From contig CM048840.1 in the NCBI GenBank assembly GCA_026545765.1, positions 48,658,580 to 48,722,579 on the forward strand: DNA of 64,000 nucleotides, in the 5' to 3' direction. This DNA comes from Plantago major. Lineage: Eukaryota > Streptophyta > Magnoliopsida > Lamiales > Plantaginaceae. Position numbers and translations under genes: made by a program. A model generated the notes under the pieces. That model was given only the letters and a program-made list of their open reading frames with translations, was not told the DNA's origin and searched no databases. Positions 31,138 through 42,265 of this stretch are shown piece after piece. How positions within the stretch are numbered: position 1 is the first letter of the stretch; every line of letters starts with the position of its first letter.

Positions 31138-33021
31138 TGTATTTGTAAGTTTTCGTATCTTGGTCCAGTCCAGAACTTAGTCAAAATGCTATTTGATATG
31201 GCCTCGTTTATGGCCTATTAGGCGGCAGGTCAAGCCCAATCCGTGAGAACAATCGAATGCGTTTGAGTCATTCAACAACTTTGACCAGTCAAGGTCCATC
31301 TCACATTGACCGGTCAAGGTTAGAGGTGTTATCTGGGCCAGTCGCAGAACAGCCCGGCACGGACCGGTCCGCTTAAAAACCGGCCCGGCCCGTTTAAGTT
31401 ATATGGGCCATAGGGGCCTTTGTTTTGGAGGCCCGGACCGGATAAGTTCTTGACCCGACGGACCGAATTAACCCTTGAAGGCCCGATCCATTTAGCCCGG
31501 TAAGAAACGTCCGTTTATATGTTATTTTCGGTCTTTTGGATTTATATATCTCAAGTCCAATATGGAAATCCTTTGACGATGAGTATGACATATTCATGAG
31601 GGGTCACTTTGATAATCTTGAAGATGAATTTGTACCGGAGGAGGAGATATCGTCCAACTCCAAGTCTCCAACACACTCGATACGTCAAATATACATGATT
31701 TCTTAGCCGACTTTCATGAGTAATATTATGTAGTAGTCTTATTTTGCTTCGACTTTGTAATTTTCTTATTTATAATAAAATTTCAAGTTTTAGTTTATGT
31801 ACTAGTCTTATTATGAGTTTTGGTGGTTTGCCATTTATAATTAGAAAAATAAAACTTTGCGCATGTAAATTTGTAATCATCTTTTTCTATCTCATTTGGT
31901 TTCTTATTAGATATGCACATCACTACGTTATCGATGCACTAATTACTAATACATAGAATTATAAATAAAAAATAAAAATAAAAAAATGGTAGGCCCGGCC
32001 CGGCCCGGACCAGCGACATAGTGGGTCGGGCTAAGGGGCCGTGCCGGTCCATGGGTTTGACAAAAAAACCCGGCCCGGCCCGGCCCGTTTTACAAGTGAA
32101 CCGGCCCGACCCGATCCATTAAATGGAGCGGGCTGTTGCGGGCCGGGCCGGGACCGGCCCGAATAACACCTCTAGTCAAGGTTCATCTCTCATTGACCAG
32201 ACAAGTACAAGCCAAGCTTTCTCCTTAGTAGTCCTCGTAGAAGCTATGGCACCTGACCAACCCACGAGAGCTAGCTCTTGCGCTTGGTCCTAGAGAAGCC
32301 AAGGTACACGACCTTCCTCATGTAACAACCAAATGGTGGGTAGGTTACCATCGCACCTCACTCAGTCAGTCAATAGAGCTACTCGATCGACCATTTCATT
32401 AGGAAGCTAGTTTAGCTAACAAGCCAAACTACCCACGACTCCTCCAACTAACCAAGACGTGGTCCAATCCACTTGGAGACTCCAACTGCCTCATCGATAT
32501 GGGAGGAAGGACTCCAACGGTTAGTTGAGCTATATATAAGGCATGTGAGCAAGAAAGAGATCATCAAATACTCACTGAACAAACCCTAGCTATCTCTCTA
32601 ACACCTCCATCACTCTCAAGCACTCTGATCATCATCGACCATCGTCCATCATCATCATCCACCATCACCTATCGTCATCCACCATCGTCCATCATTACCA
32701 CCACCATTCATCAACAACCGAAGACTACCAGCTAGCTCCACCTAACAAGGTTAGCTAGCCACTCGCCGGTGCTCATCCATACTTTGCCGAACCGACTCAA
32801 CCAACAGGATAAGTCGACTCTCATCATCCTTCTCTCTATCTCCTTCAATTCATACATCTTCTTCCAGTTTACTGACTTGAGTGTCGGAGTCCCTTCGGTC
32901 GGCACCACACCGGTGTCACCTTGGAACCTCACGTCTCTCTGTTTGCTATTGTTGCCCTGCAGGTCGCTGGTGTCCTCCAATTCATTAACCTAATTCGATT
33001 GTAGATTTCTGAGCGTCTACA
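31138..33021 (+). repeat. 3' LTR of the Tat element, split by a hAT insertion
   Basis: Begins TGTATTTG after the polypurine tract and ends GAGCGTCTACA, so the ends form TGTA...TACA. Without the 854-bp hAT element and its 8-bp duplication the LTR is about 1022 bp. A TATA box (CTATATATAAGG, about 32528-32540) lies in the second half and marks the expected transcription start region. A simple CATC/CCAT-rich tract follows at 32630-32712. No second LTR is in the window, so its age cannot be estimated. Confidence 0.7.
31321..32174. mobile_element. Non-autonomous hAT element, TAGAGGTG family, copy 1
   Basis: 854 bp with ends TAGAGGTGTTAT and ATAACACCTCTA and an exact 8-bp target duplication GTCAAGGT (31313-31320 and 32175-32182). 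TAGAGGTG ends with an 8-bp duplication are diagnostic of hAT. Both subterminal regions are packed with GGCCCG / CGGGCC motifs (31345-31500 and 31985-32165), and the middle is AT-rich. No transposase is present. It sits inside the Tat 3' LTR and is therefore younger than it. Confidence 0.93.
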
Positions 33022-33370
33022 ATTTGGTATAGAGTTAAAAAAGTGAGTTAAAGAAAAATTTTAGTTGATGAATAGTAACTGAGTTATAAAAAATGGTGTT
33101 TGGAATTGAGTTAAAAACTTATAGGATTTATAGGTTATTATATAGTGTGTGTAAGAATAAAGTGATGTGGGTAAGAATGTAGTGATGTGTTTGATATTTT
33201 TTAAGGTTATTTGATTGGTTTGGGATTGTTTGTTTGATTGAAAAAGTAAAGAGGAAGTAAGAGTAGGGTAGAAAGAGAATAATGTCTGTTTAGTGGAGAA
33301 AAAATTGAGTTAAAATTTTTACATACAAAACAAATATACTGAAACATTTTAACAGATAAATAGTAATTCT
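33022..33370. repeat. MITE-like sequence related to the element at 9564
   Basis: Text at 33088-33275 (TGTTTGG, TATAGGATTTATAGG, GTGATGTG, TTATTTGATTGGTTTG) matches the reverse complement of 9680-9860. The end TTTGGTATAGAGTTAAAA also resembles, inverted, the stretch near 49340. Exact limits are not clear. It abuts the end of the Tat LTR. Confidence 0.45.
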
Positions 33371-35002
33371 TAGTGGTATATCAACAGTCTGTCTAACAAC
33401 TGTCTAAAGATATTGATATCTCTGTATATAGAAGTTCAGTCCTTACACTTGCATTGCAGTTTGGCTCATATTTCACATATAATTGCTTTGTTTGGCTCAT
33501 AAAGTTATTCGGTAACTCATAGAATTTTCTAATGCCTAATCATGTGTTCTTTAGACATTTAGTATCTGAGAATTGATATCTTTTCCTCTTCACAGGAATT
33601 GAATGGCAGGATATTAGTAATAGTTAACAAAGCTGCTCTCTATTGATACCAAGCACTTTCTAATGCTACCAATCGTTGCTACCTGCCAACCTATTTTCCC
33701 AATCCAGAATTGCGGCTCTCTATCGAAGCCAATCAATTTATGTTCAATTCCTAAACGATCCTAAAATCCCAATCGATGACACGGATTGATAAATTCCGCA
33801 AGCATATTTTTGAAACGCTGTGTGTTAGGGGACTGGATTCTTTCTCACCTACATTTTTTCACCACTATATGGACCACAGATCACTTTTCAGTCGATCCAT
33901 TTTCTGATCTCCTTGTCAACCAACGCCTTCTTTCCCTACACCATCGTCATCTTCGTTTTCAGGTACGCTATTTGCTCAAGTATCTTTGAGTAGCTTATCT
34001 AAAAATCTAAAGTTATAGTTTGAATTGTGCTCAGCTTGTCTGTCCGTTCTTACTAATTTATACAAGTAATATTTATGTTGAATTGTTTGTGTTCGATTGT
34101 TTTGCCAAGAAGGTGTTTGATTTGATTCTCTGTAATGAAAGATTTATGATTATCATAAAGTTGCTGGGAAAATTGGAATTAGTACATGTTGCTTCTAGAT
34201 TTACTTGGAATCTTTGAAGGCTCTATGATTGCCGAATCAAACTCTAAACATGATAAGAACACTTTGTTAGGCAGTGCATTGCTTCTAGATTTGATTTGAT
34301 CTGATCGTTGATTGTCTTTAGTTTTTCATTCTGATTTATGAATCTTCTTCATGAGTGAACTCCAATAAGTCTACAGGGGACAATTAGTTGAGACGCAAAT
34401 AAGGTGGCAGACTTTTTGTTTTACGGAAAGAATTGGGTGTCTGCATGAACATGGGGGCAACCGTAGAGAAGGCAACGCGTTTTCTATCAGGCGTCAATTG
34501 TTTGTTTGCCCCGTATGGGGTGCCTCTCGTGAGATAGATGTTATTAGTAAGCATCATTGTTGCTAGGTGATAAATTGCATCAAACTTGATATACTTTGTA
34601 ATCAACTTTTTGTGATTATTGAAATTGCGTTCCAAAAAAAATGCAACGAGTTTGAGTTTGGGTGTGAACCACAAATATGGCGAGCTCGAACTCAAAAAAT
34701 GTTGTTCTAGCATGTTTGGAGAACAACTAAAACTCCGAAAATCAGATTAAAAGTACCTAAATTTTTACTTAACTCAAGGTTTAAACTCCATACCGAACAA
34801 TGACGAATTTTATTGAAGTAGTACCTGGAAAATAAGTTCATTCGGTCTTAGTCTTAAGATTGAGTAATGATTTTCCATGAGAAGTCTTTGAGTTTACAAT
34901 TTACAGGTCTTGTATACGCAGAAGGTTGTTTAAATTCTGATAATGTTATGCAAATTCTTAATCTCTGTTCTTTTTATCTGAAAATTCATTAATTTCAGTT
35001 CA
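33371..35002. other. Unrecognised region, with a possible LINE RNase H remnant
   Basis: Mostly without recognisable coding sequence. At 34394-34440 the plus strand reads DANKVADFLFYGKN, which resembles the C-terminal NxVADxLA motif of LINE-type RNase H domains, and about 200 bp later a short A8 run (34636-34643) could be the remains of a LINE tail. This is weak but consistent with a LINE 3' end. Confidence 0.3.
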
Positions 35003-35010
35003 GTTCAGAT

Positions 35011-35877
35011 TAGAGGTGCTAATGGGGTCTATCGTAGACAAGCCTGCCCAGCCCGACCCGTAAAAATGGTAGGCCCGGACCGGCCCGTTAATATAGGTCC
35101 GTGACCGACCCGGACCAAATATTTGAATGGGGCTTTAGGGCCACTTATTCCATGGCCCGGCCCGGGCCAAAAAAGCCCGTGGCCCGGACCGCCCCGGACC
35201 ACTTAAGCCCGGACCGAAAAGCCCGATATATTTATTGAACTTATTATGTGATATTTGATAAGAATCGAAATTTATTAATCGAGCTAACACATTAAAATTG
35301 GACTCTAATAAAACTAATCACACTAATTGGGTTTATACATTACAAGTCCATAGTCCAACTCCAAAAGACATTAAAATTGTTCATTCTTTTCTTCCTACTT
35401 GCCGTCACATTCACTCATCAATTCATCATCTACATTTTATTCTTCATCAATTCTTTTTTTCCTACTTGCCGTCTCTCAGCATTCTTTTATACTTCACATG
35501 TTTAATGATTTTGAATTTTGATCACATGTATGCTAAATGAGCCAAAACAATAGCTTACTTAACTTTCACCCAGTACAGTACATTGCTTATGTATATAGTA
35601 GTTTTTTTCCTTTCATTTATGCATTTAACTAGTAAAGAGTTTGTAATAACATTTTACATGCCAAGAAAAAATAAGTTCTTTTTTATTATGTATAAAAAAA
35701 GAAATGAAAAAAAAAAGAGAGGAAAATTTGTTTTTTAGCCCGGACCAGCCCGGCCCGGCCCCAAAATAATGGGCCTAGGGGCTTGGCCGGGCCTACATAT
35801 ATCTCAAAAGCCTGGCCCGGCCCGGACCGATTTACCCCGGCCGGACGGGCCCGAGACTGGCCCGATTGCCACCTCTA
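35011..35877. mobile_element. Non-autonomous hAT element, TAGAGGTG family, copy 2
   Basis: 867 bp, ends TAGAGGTGCTAAT and GCCACCTCTA, exact 8-bp duplication GTTCAGAT (35003-35010 and 35878-35885). It has the same GGCCCG-rich subterminal regions (35040-35230 and 35740-35865) and AT-rich centre as the copy at 31321-32174, but the centres differ. No transposase is present. Confidence 0.92.
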
Positions 35878-36172
35878 GTTCAGATCAGTTCATTTCAATT
35901 TTGACGAAGAGAACACAACCTTAATGCTCCAACTTTGGTTAACAATAATGGACACCACGCTTAGCACGGTATACCATTTCTAGTATATATATATATGTGT
36001 GTGTGTCTTGAGAACCTCCAACATTCCTAGAAATACCAGCTATCAAATTCTATTTACAGAGCAAGCTCAGTAACTTATCTTATTACTGACCAGTGATCTC
36101 ACGTTATCAATCACAACTAATGTAACCGGTGCAACAAAAAGTTGCAATTGGATCTCATACAGATATCTAATA

Positions 36173-36425
36173 CTCCCTCCATTTAAGAGAAAGTTACATT
36201 TTGACTTTGACCGATCAATTGTCTTCGAGTTTGACCACAAATTACTCATAAACGATAATAGTAAATAATTTAATAAAATCATATAATAAAAATTTAATTA
36301 CTAAATTTTCATTATAATTTTAATAATTTATTTAGTAATATCGTTTAAGAGTAAATTGTGGTCAAACGCGAAGACAGTTAACCGCAGAATAGTAAAATGT
36401 AACACTTTTTCTGAAATGGAGGGAG
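36173..36425. mobile_element. Stowaway MITE, copy 2
   Basis: 253 bp with clear inverted ends: CTCCCTCCATTT at the left and AAATGGAGGGAG at the right, flanked by TA (36171-36172 and 36426-36427). The interior is nearly the same as 9071-9313. TA targets and CTCCCTCC ends identify Stowaway (Tc1/mariner). Confidence 0.92.
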
Positions 36426-36752
36426 TAAAAAATATCCGGTCAATTAGTAATGGTGCAACTCAATCCAATAACCCTCATCGATAGAACTATTTCATCTAAA
36501 TGGTCACTTGGTGACCTGACTAATTGAATCCACGTTACAGAGTTACTGTTCCATATATCCGCTGAAAGATGAAACACGATAAATATAATCCAGTTACATC
36601 AAAATGCTAATTCCACCACCTGCCTATGTCTTCACAATAACAGAGAAGGATAAGGTGTTAATATATTTATACCCAGGGGCGGACCCCCGAAAATTTGGAA
36701 ATTTTTTTTATAGGTAATATTTTCAAAAATTTTGGATTTCGCCTATTCGAAC

Positions 36753-37087
36753 TATCAAGAAACCAAAGATTTCATATAACTGCCATTGATCAAACTATGA
36801 TCAATATAAAGAAATGTTTACAATGGAAGTGAAAAAGTGAAAAAGGAATGATCAGAAACAGTGCAGAGAACAACTCTCTCTGTTCTTATTTATACTAAAA
36901 CCATTAACTAACTTTTCTAACTAACTGTACAACTAGTGAAGCATCAGGTACAAAATGCATTTTTCTTTAATAAAAACGTAATAGTATAACACGCTTCTTC
37001 ACGGTTTGTTCTTCCTTCAGCCTTGTTTCTCATTCTGTTTAAGTTGATGAATGATCAATCTTCACAGCTGCAATAGTATCCTTAAGA
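36753..37087 (-). repeat. copia 3' LTR
   Basis: 335 bp, matching 41855-42189 with one visible mismatch (ACTATGATC here, ACTCTGATC in the other copy). Confidence 0.95.
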
Positions 37088-37094
37088 CGCCCCC

Positions 37095-40000
37095 TCAAGA
37101 TGAATTGTGTATATTCTGAACATTCATCTTGCATTTGAAATGATCAAACAGTTGAGGACCCAATGGTTTAGTGAAAAGATCTGCAACATTGTGTTCTGAA
37201 GGTATATGAACAAGCTGAAGAACCTTGGTCTGCAACTTTTCTCTAATAAAATGACAATCAACATCAATGTGTTTAGTTTTGTCATGAAAAACTGGATTAT
37301 GAGCCAGACAATATGCAGACTTGGAATCAGTGTATAAAGTTGCAGGAGATGAATGATCTATATGAAGATCTGCCAACAAGTAAAGTAACCATTGAAGCTC
37401 ACAAGTTGTATAAGCAATGGCCCTATATTCTGCTTCTGCTGAAGATTTACTAATTGTAGGCTGTTTCTTGGACCTCCAAGAAATTAAAGAATCTCCCAAA
37501 TAAATTGAATATCCAGTGATGCTCCTCCTGATTTGTAAACATCTGGCCCAGTCACTATCAGTAAAACCTTTCAATACCAATTCTGATTTAGATGACAGTA
37601 AAATTCCTTGACCAGGTGTAGATTTAAGGTATCTCAATAGTCTATGGGCTGCTTGAAGATGTCCCTCAGTTGGTGTTGACATGTATTGTGAAAGAGTTTG
37701 TAGGCTGTAAGAGATATCAGGTCTAGTAATTGTAAGATATAGTAACCTGCCAATTAATCTCCTATATTCAGATGGATCTGAAAGTAAGGTTGTATTCTCC
37801 ATGAAACCTTGTTGAGAATCCATAGGAGTATTAGTAGGCCTGCAACCAATGTAACCTGTGTCAGTTAATATGTCTAAACAATATTTGCGTTGACATAATG
37901 TAATCCCAGCCTCATTTCTTGCAACTTCAATGCCCAACATGTACTTCATTGTGCCCAGATCTTTTATTGTAAAAGCCTTATGCAAATGATCCTTCACAGC
38001 TGCAATTTCCATTAAACTATCACCTGCTAATAAGATATCATCAACATAACAAGCTAAAGCATTGAACTTGTATTAGTCTTTTTAACAAAGAGTGAAGAAT
38101 CAGAAACACATTGATGATAACTAATAGAAATCAGGCTGTCAGCTAATTTAATAAACCATTGTCTGCTTGCTTGCTTAAGACCATACAAGCTCTTACTTAA
38201 CTTGCAAACTTTACCAGTATTACAATAACCAGGTGGTGGTGTCATATACACCTCCTCATCAAGATCTCCATGAAGAAAGGCTGTGTTAAGATCAAGTTGA
38301 TGAAGATGCCAATTCTTCACAGCTGCAATTGCCAATATAACTCTTACAGTAGTAATCTTTGTAACGAAATAATGTATCGAATAATCTAAACCAAAGTTCT
38401 TTGGTGTATCCCTTTGCAACCAGTCTTGCCTTATACCTCTCAATGGTACCATCTGATTTGTATTTTATCTTATAAACCCATTTACACCAAATACAAGATT
38501 TTCCTATAGGTAAAGTAGTCAAGGTCCAAGTTTTTGTTTTCTCAAGAGCTTCCAGCTCCTTATTCATAGCATCTTGCCATTCTTTATGTGGAGCTGCTTG
38601 CTTGTAGGTTTTGGGCTCAGTTAACTGTGATATAGCAGCAGTAAAAGCTCTATATTGATGTGACAAAGAAGTAGTATTCAGGAATGCAGATATAGGATAA
38701 TGAACTCCTGTTGATGAAACTGCATTTGCTTGATTCCTTGGAGCAATAGAAGGAGGAAGTTGAACATCATAAACTTGTAAATAAGCTGGTATATTTCTTT
38801 GTCTCACCGGTCTGTGATTTTCTGCATTAATTTCAGCAACTGGCAAAACAACTGGTGAAATAATAGGACCTGTATCTGGAATAAGAACTTGTTCTTCCTG
38901 GACCTGTTGTTCAATATAAGAACGATTGTCTAGTATATTCACATCACAATGATCAGTATTAGAAGAATTTAATGGTAAAGAAGAATGTTGTTGAGCAACA
39001 GGTATATCAATAATATTAGTGTCTGCATGAACCACTGAAGTTGGAATAGAAACATCAGAATCAGGTATGGAAACATTAGTATTATGCATAGTACTAATAT
39101 CATAAATATATGGATCAACAAGAGTAGAAGAAACAGATACAGAAGTTTCAACAACATTATCATTATAGGGAAAGACATCTTCATAAAAAACAACATTTCT
39201 AGAAACCAGAATCTTGTTATTTTTCATATCATAAAGTCTGTAACCTTTCACTCCAAGAGGATAACCAATAAAAATGCATTTAGATGCTCGTGAATCAAAC
39301 TTCTTTCTATTTGCAGTCAAGGTACTAGCAAATGCCAAGCAACCAAAAGTCCTGAAATAAGAATAATCAGGATCAGTTCTGTAAAGCATGAAAAAAGGAC
39401 TTTTATTGTGTAAAATAGGAGTAGGCAGCCTGTTTATAATGTGAACTGCTGTAGAAATACAATCACTCCAAAATTGTAAAGGTAGTTTAGATTGAAACAT
39501 CAAAGCCCGAGCTATTTGTAATATATGTTGATGCTTCCTTTCTACCAATCCATTTTGCTGTGGAGTTTCTACACAAGATGTTTGATGTAAAACACTTGTA
39601 TCATGATAAAATCTTGGCATGAAAAATTCAGTTCCATTATCAGATCTCAAACACTTGAGTTTCTTATTAAAATGAGTTTGAATCATGTTGTAAAAGTGTT
39701 CAATATAATACTGAACTTCTGATTTGTGCTTCAGTAAATAAATCCAAGTACACCTACTAAAATCATCCACAATAGTTAAGAAAAATCTGTGTCCTTGATG
39801 AGAAGAAATTGCATAAGGCCCCCATACATCATAATGAATGAGATCAAAAGCAGATTCACTTGTAGTTGTACTGATAGGAAACTCTAATTTCTTGTGTTTA
39901 GCAAAATGACAAATGTCACAAGGAACAATTTTATTACAATGATCTTTCAGTACAGAAATCTGTGAAACACACTTGTGTGATATATGTCCAAGCCTCTTAT

Positions 40001-41720
40001 GCCAAAGTAAAGAATTATTTACAAGAGAAACATTTGCAGATGATTTTACAGAAGAATGGTTTACAACTGAAGTACAATCAGTAGAATGAATAGAAGAAGA
40101 AGATTTTATATCAAAAGATCTAAGCTGATATAAGCCTCCTTTTTCTTTAACAATAGTGATCACACTGGAAGTTTTCTTGTCCTGTAAAACACAATCATCA
40201 TCATCAAAAATCACTCTACAATAAGAATGTTTAGCCAGATGAGAAATAGATAATAAATTATAAGTGAAATCAGGTATATATAACACATTGTATAAAATGA
40301 TTTTATCTGTGAGTTGAACATCTCCCATAAAAGTAGCTGTAGTGAAATTATTATTAGGGAGATTAATGAGTAATGAAACTGGAGTTGGAGTTGTATAAAA
40401 AAGTGAATCATCACAAATCATATGATCACTAGCTCCAGAATCAATAATCCATAAACCTTTATTCTTCACAGAAAAAGCATTTAAACAAACATGTGAATTA
40501 TTCAGAACAAAACCTTTAGTGGCATCAATAGAAGCTTTAATAGCTGCAGCAGCAATATGAGTAGGCTGTGAAACTTCATTGTAAACATCTGCATTTGAAT
40601 GTTGTGCATTGTAAACATCTGCATTTGAATGATGTGCATTTCTGGCAAATTCCATGAACTGAGAAAACATCTCAAAGATTGAACAAAGGATGAACACCGC
40701 AACTTGAGAAGTACTATTAGTAGAACCATCTGTAAGTCGCATTAGCGTAGGATTAACCTTTCTAGTGTTTCTAGGTCCTTTCCAACCTGGTGGATAACCT
40801 ATAAGTTGAAAACATTTATCAACAGTATGATTAGTAAAACCACACTGAGTACACTTCAACTTCTTTTTCTCTTTGTAACCAGTTTGATATCTGTCATGTT
40901 GATATTTTTGAGCATTTGCATAATTATTATGCTGAGTTGAAGAACCAGATTGCACTGACATAGCCATAACATCATTAGTAGCATTAGGATGAAACAAATT
41001 CCTCTGAGATTCTTCTTGCAAAAGCAAAGAATACACCTTGGATAGAGAAGGCAAAGGTGAATGAAGAATCAATTGACTTCTGATGTGAGCATAACTATCA
41101 TCAAATCCCACTAAAAACTCCATAACAGCATCAGACTCATGCAACTGTACCATAAGCTTGGCACCACATGAACAACCAGTAGCAGTAGAACCACAAGAAC
41201 ATTTAAGAACAGGTCTATAACTGACATATTCGTCCCAAACTGATTTGAAATGATTATAATAATCAGTTACAGAAAGATTTCCTTTGCGCATAGAGTTTAA
41301 AGACTTTTTCAAATGAAAAACCTGTGGACCATCAGATCGAACATAACGAATTTGCATTTCATTCCAAACTTCTTGAGCAGATTTACAGTATAACAAACTC
41401 TTCTTAATTGACTTGTCAATAGAGTTCATAATCCAACCCAAAACGAGATCATTAGCTCGAACATACGCATCATATAACAATGGTTCTTTCTCAGAATCAG
41501 GAATCATAAGCAATCCATTAATGAATTTGGACTTATTCTTAACACTTAATGCCATCTTTACAGAGTGACTCCAAGAAACATAATTGTCACCAACAAAAAT
41601 CTCAAAGATAACTGACAGACCTGGGTGATCTGAGGGATGAAGATAAAATGGATGCGATTGAAGCTCCCATGGCTGAACAGATGTCGAAGCAGACGCCATT
41701 GAAACAGAAACAAAAATCAC
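37095..41720 (-). pseudogene. copia gag-pol polyprotein, two frameshifts in reverse transcriptase
   Basis: Open from 41720 through 1142 codons, then two more frames. Gag (residues 1-320) has the copia-type N-terminal domain (PFYLHPSDHPGLSVIFEIF) and a zinc knuckle C290-C293-H298-C303. The aspartic protease has D427-S-G; the integrase has the H-H-C-C region (LWHKRLGHIS ... CDICHFAKH, 573-608) and catalytic D631, D694 and E727; the RT start is KEWQDAMNKELEALEKTKTW. The first frameshift is after ARLVAKGYT (near 38415). RT continues at 38452-38054 (LDLNTAFLHGDLDEEVYM); a second frameshift lies near 38065; then YVDDILLAGD (about 38040-38010) and RNase H to a stop at 37095 (DSDWA, SSAEAEYRA, DSKSAYCLA). 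The stop overlaps the polypurine tract. A 30-bp in-frame duplication (HSNADVYNAQ) is at residues 364-381. Confidence 0.93.
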
Positions 41721-41845
41721 GAAAACGGTTACAGCGTGATTAAATCACGAACAATCGCCAAACAAGACGAAGAATCAGAGTGTGTGGAATAAACTTCAGG
41801 ATGAAAACGATCGAAACAAAACTGGCGTTCTGTGTAAACAATAAA

Positions 41846-41854
41846 CTGATACCA
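41846..41854 (-). other. copia primer-binding site (initiator tRNA-Met)
   Basis: TGGTATCAG on the minus strand directly follows the last base of the 5' LTR. This is the complement of the 3' end of plant initiator tRNA-Met used by most copia elements. Confidence 0.9.
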
Positions 41855-42189
41855 TATCAAGAAACCAAAGATTTCATATAACTGCCATTGATCAAACTCT
41901 GATCAATATAAAGAAATGTTTACAATGGAAGTGAAAAAGTGAAAAAGGAATGATCAGAAACAGTGCAGAGAACAACTCTCTCTGTTCTTATTTATACTAA
42001 AACCATTAACTAACTTTTCTAACTAACTGTACAACTAGTGAAGCATCAGGTACAAAATGCATTTTTCTTTAATAAAAACGTAATAGTATAACACGCTTCT
42101 TCACGGTTTGTTCTTCCTTCAGCCTTGTTTCTCATTCTGTTTAAGTTGATGAATGATCAATCTTCACAGCTGCAATAGTATCCTTAAGA
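41855..42189 (-). repeat. copia 5' LTR
   Basis: 335 bp copy of 36753-37087. It drives the element on the minus strand. Its termini are TATCAAG (plus-strand left) and CCTTAAGA (plus-strand right). Confidence 0.95.
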
Positions 42190-42265
42190 CGAACCTTCGA
42201 AAAAATTTCATATATATAATTTCGCCCCCCGAAATTGAAATCATAGGTTCGCCCCTGATTATACC

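Larger units (their letters stand above)
25095..33021 (+). mobile_element. Ty3-gypsy retrotransposon of Tat type, 5'-truncated, with antisense ORF and 3' LTR
   Basis: Order on the plus strand: end of pol (25095-25704), long non-coding region with an 88-bp tandem array (26829-27290), a decayed antisense ORF (29624-27698), polypurine tract (about 31119-31136), and a 3' LTR starting TGTATTTG (31138) and ending CGTCTACA (33021). This order, with an extra reverse-strand gene between pol and the 3' LTR, is known for the Tat branch of plant gypsy elements. Everything upstream of the integrase C-terminus, including the 5' LTR, is missing; the break is near 25092-25096. A hAT element (31321-32174) split the LTR. 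Confidence 0.8.
36753..42189 (-). mobile_element. Ty1-copia retrotransposon, complete and very young, slightly defective
   Basis: 5437 bp on the minus strand with 335-bp LTRs (5' LTR 41855-42189, 3' LTR 36753-37087) that I find differing at one base only. The target duplication is CGAAC (36748-36752 and 42190-42194). The primer-binding site for initiator-methionine tRNA, TGGTATCAG, lies directly at the 5' LTR (41854-41846), and the purine tract TTGAGGGGGCG directly before the 3' LTR (37098-37088). In sense orientation the LTR starts TCTTAAGG and ends CTTGATA, not TG...CA. Confidence 0.95.
36674..42257. mobile_element. 142-bp hAT MITE (CAGGGGCGGA ends), split by a copia element
   Basis: The left part 36674-36752 starts CAGGGGCGGACC and the right part 42195-42257 ends TTCGCCCCTG; together they make a 142-bp element once the copia element and one CGAAC copy are removed. 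It is flanked by TTTATACC (36666-36673) and ATTATACC (42258-42265), 8 bp with one mismatch. The CAGGG ends and 8-bp duplication indicate hAT. A partial copy is at 44597. Confidence 0.78.

Noticed and set aside
34384..34713. 109-codon minus-strand frame
   Set aside because: It is antisense to a stretch that reads like the end of a LINE RNase H on the plus strand and has no motif of its own.
38969..40729. Leucine/isoleucine-rich minus-strand frames and a plus-strand frame within copia pol
   Set aside because: They are alternative-frame shadows of AT-rich integrase and gag coding sequence.
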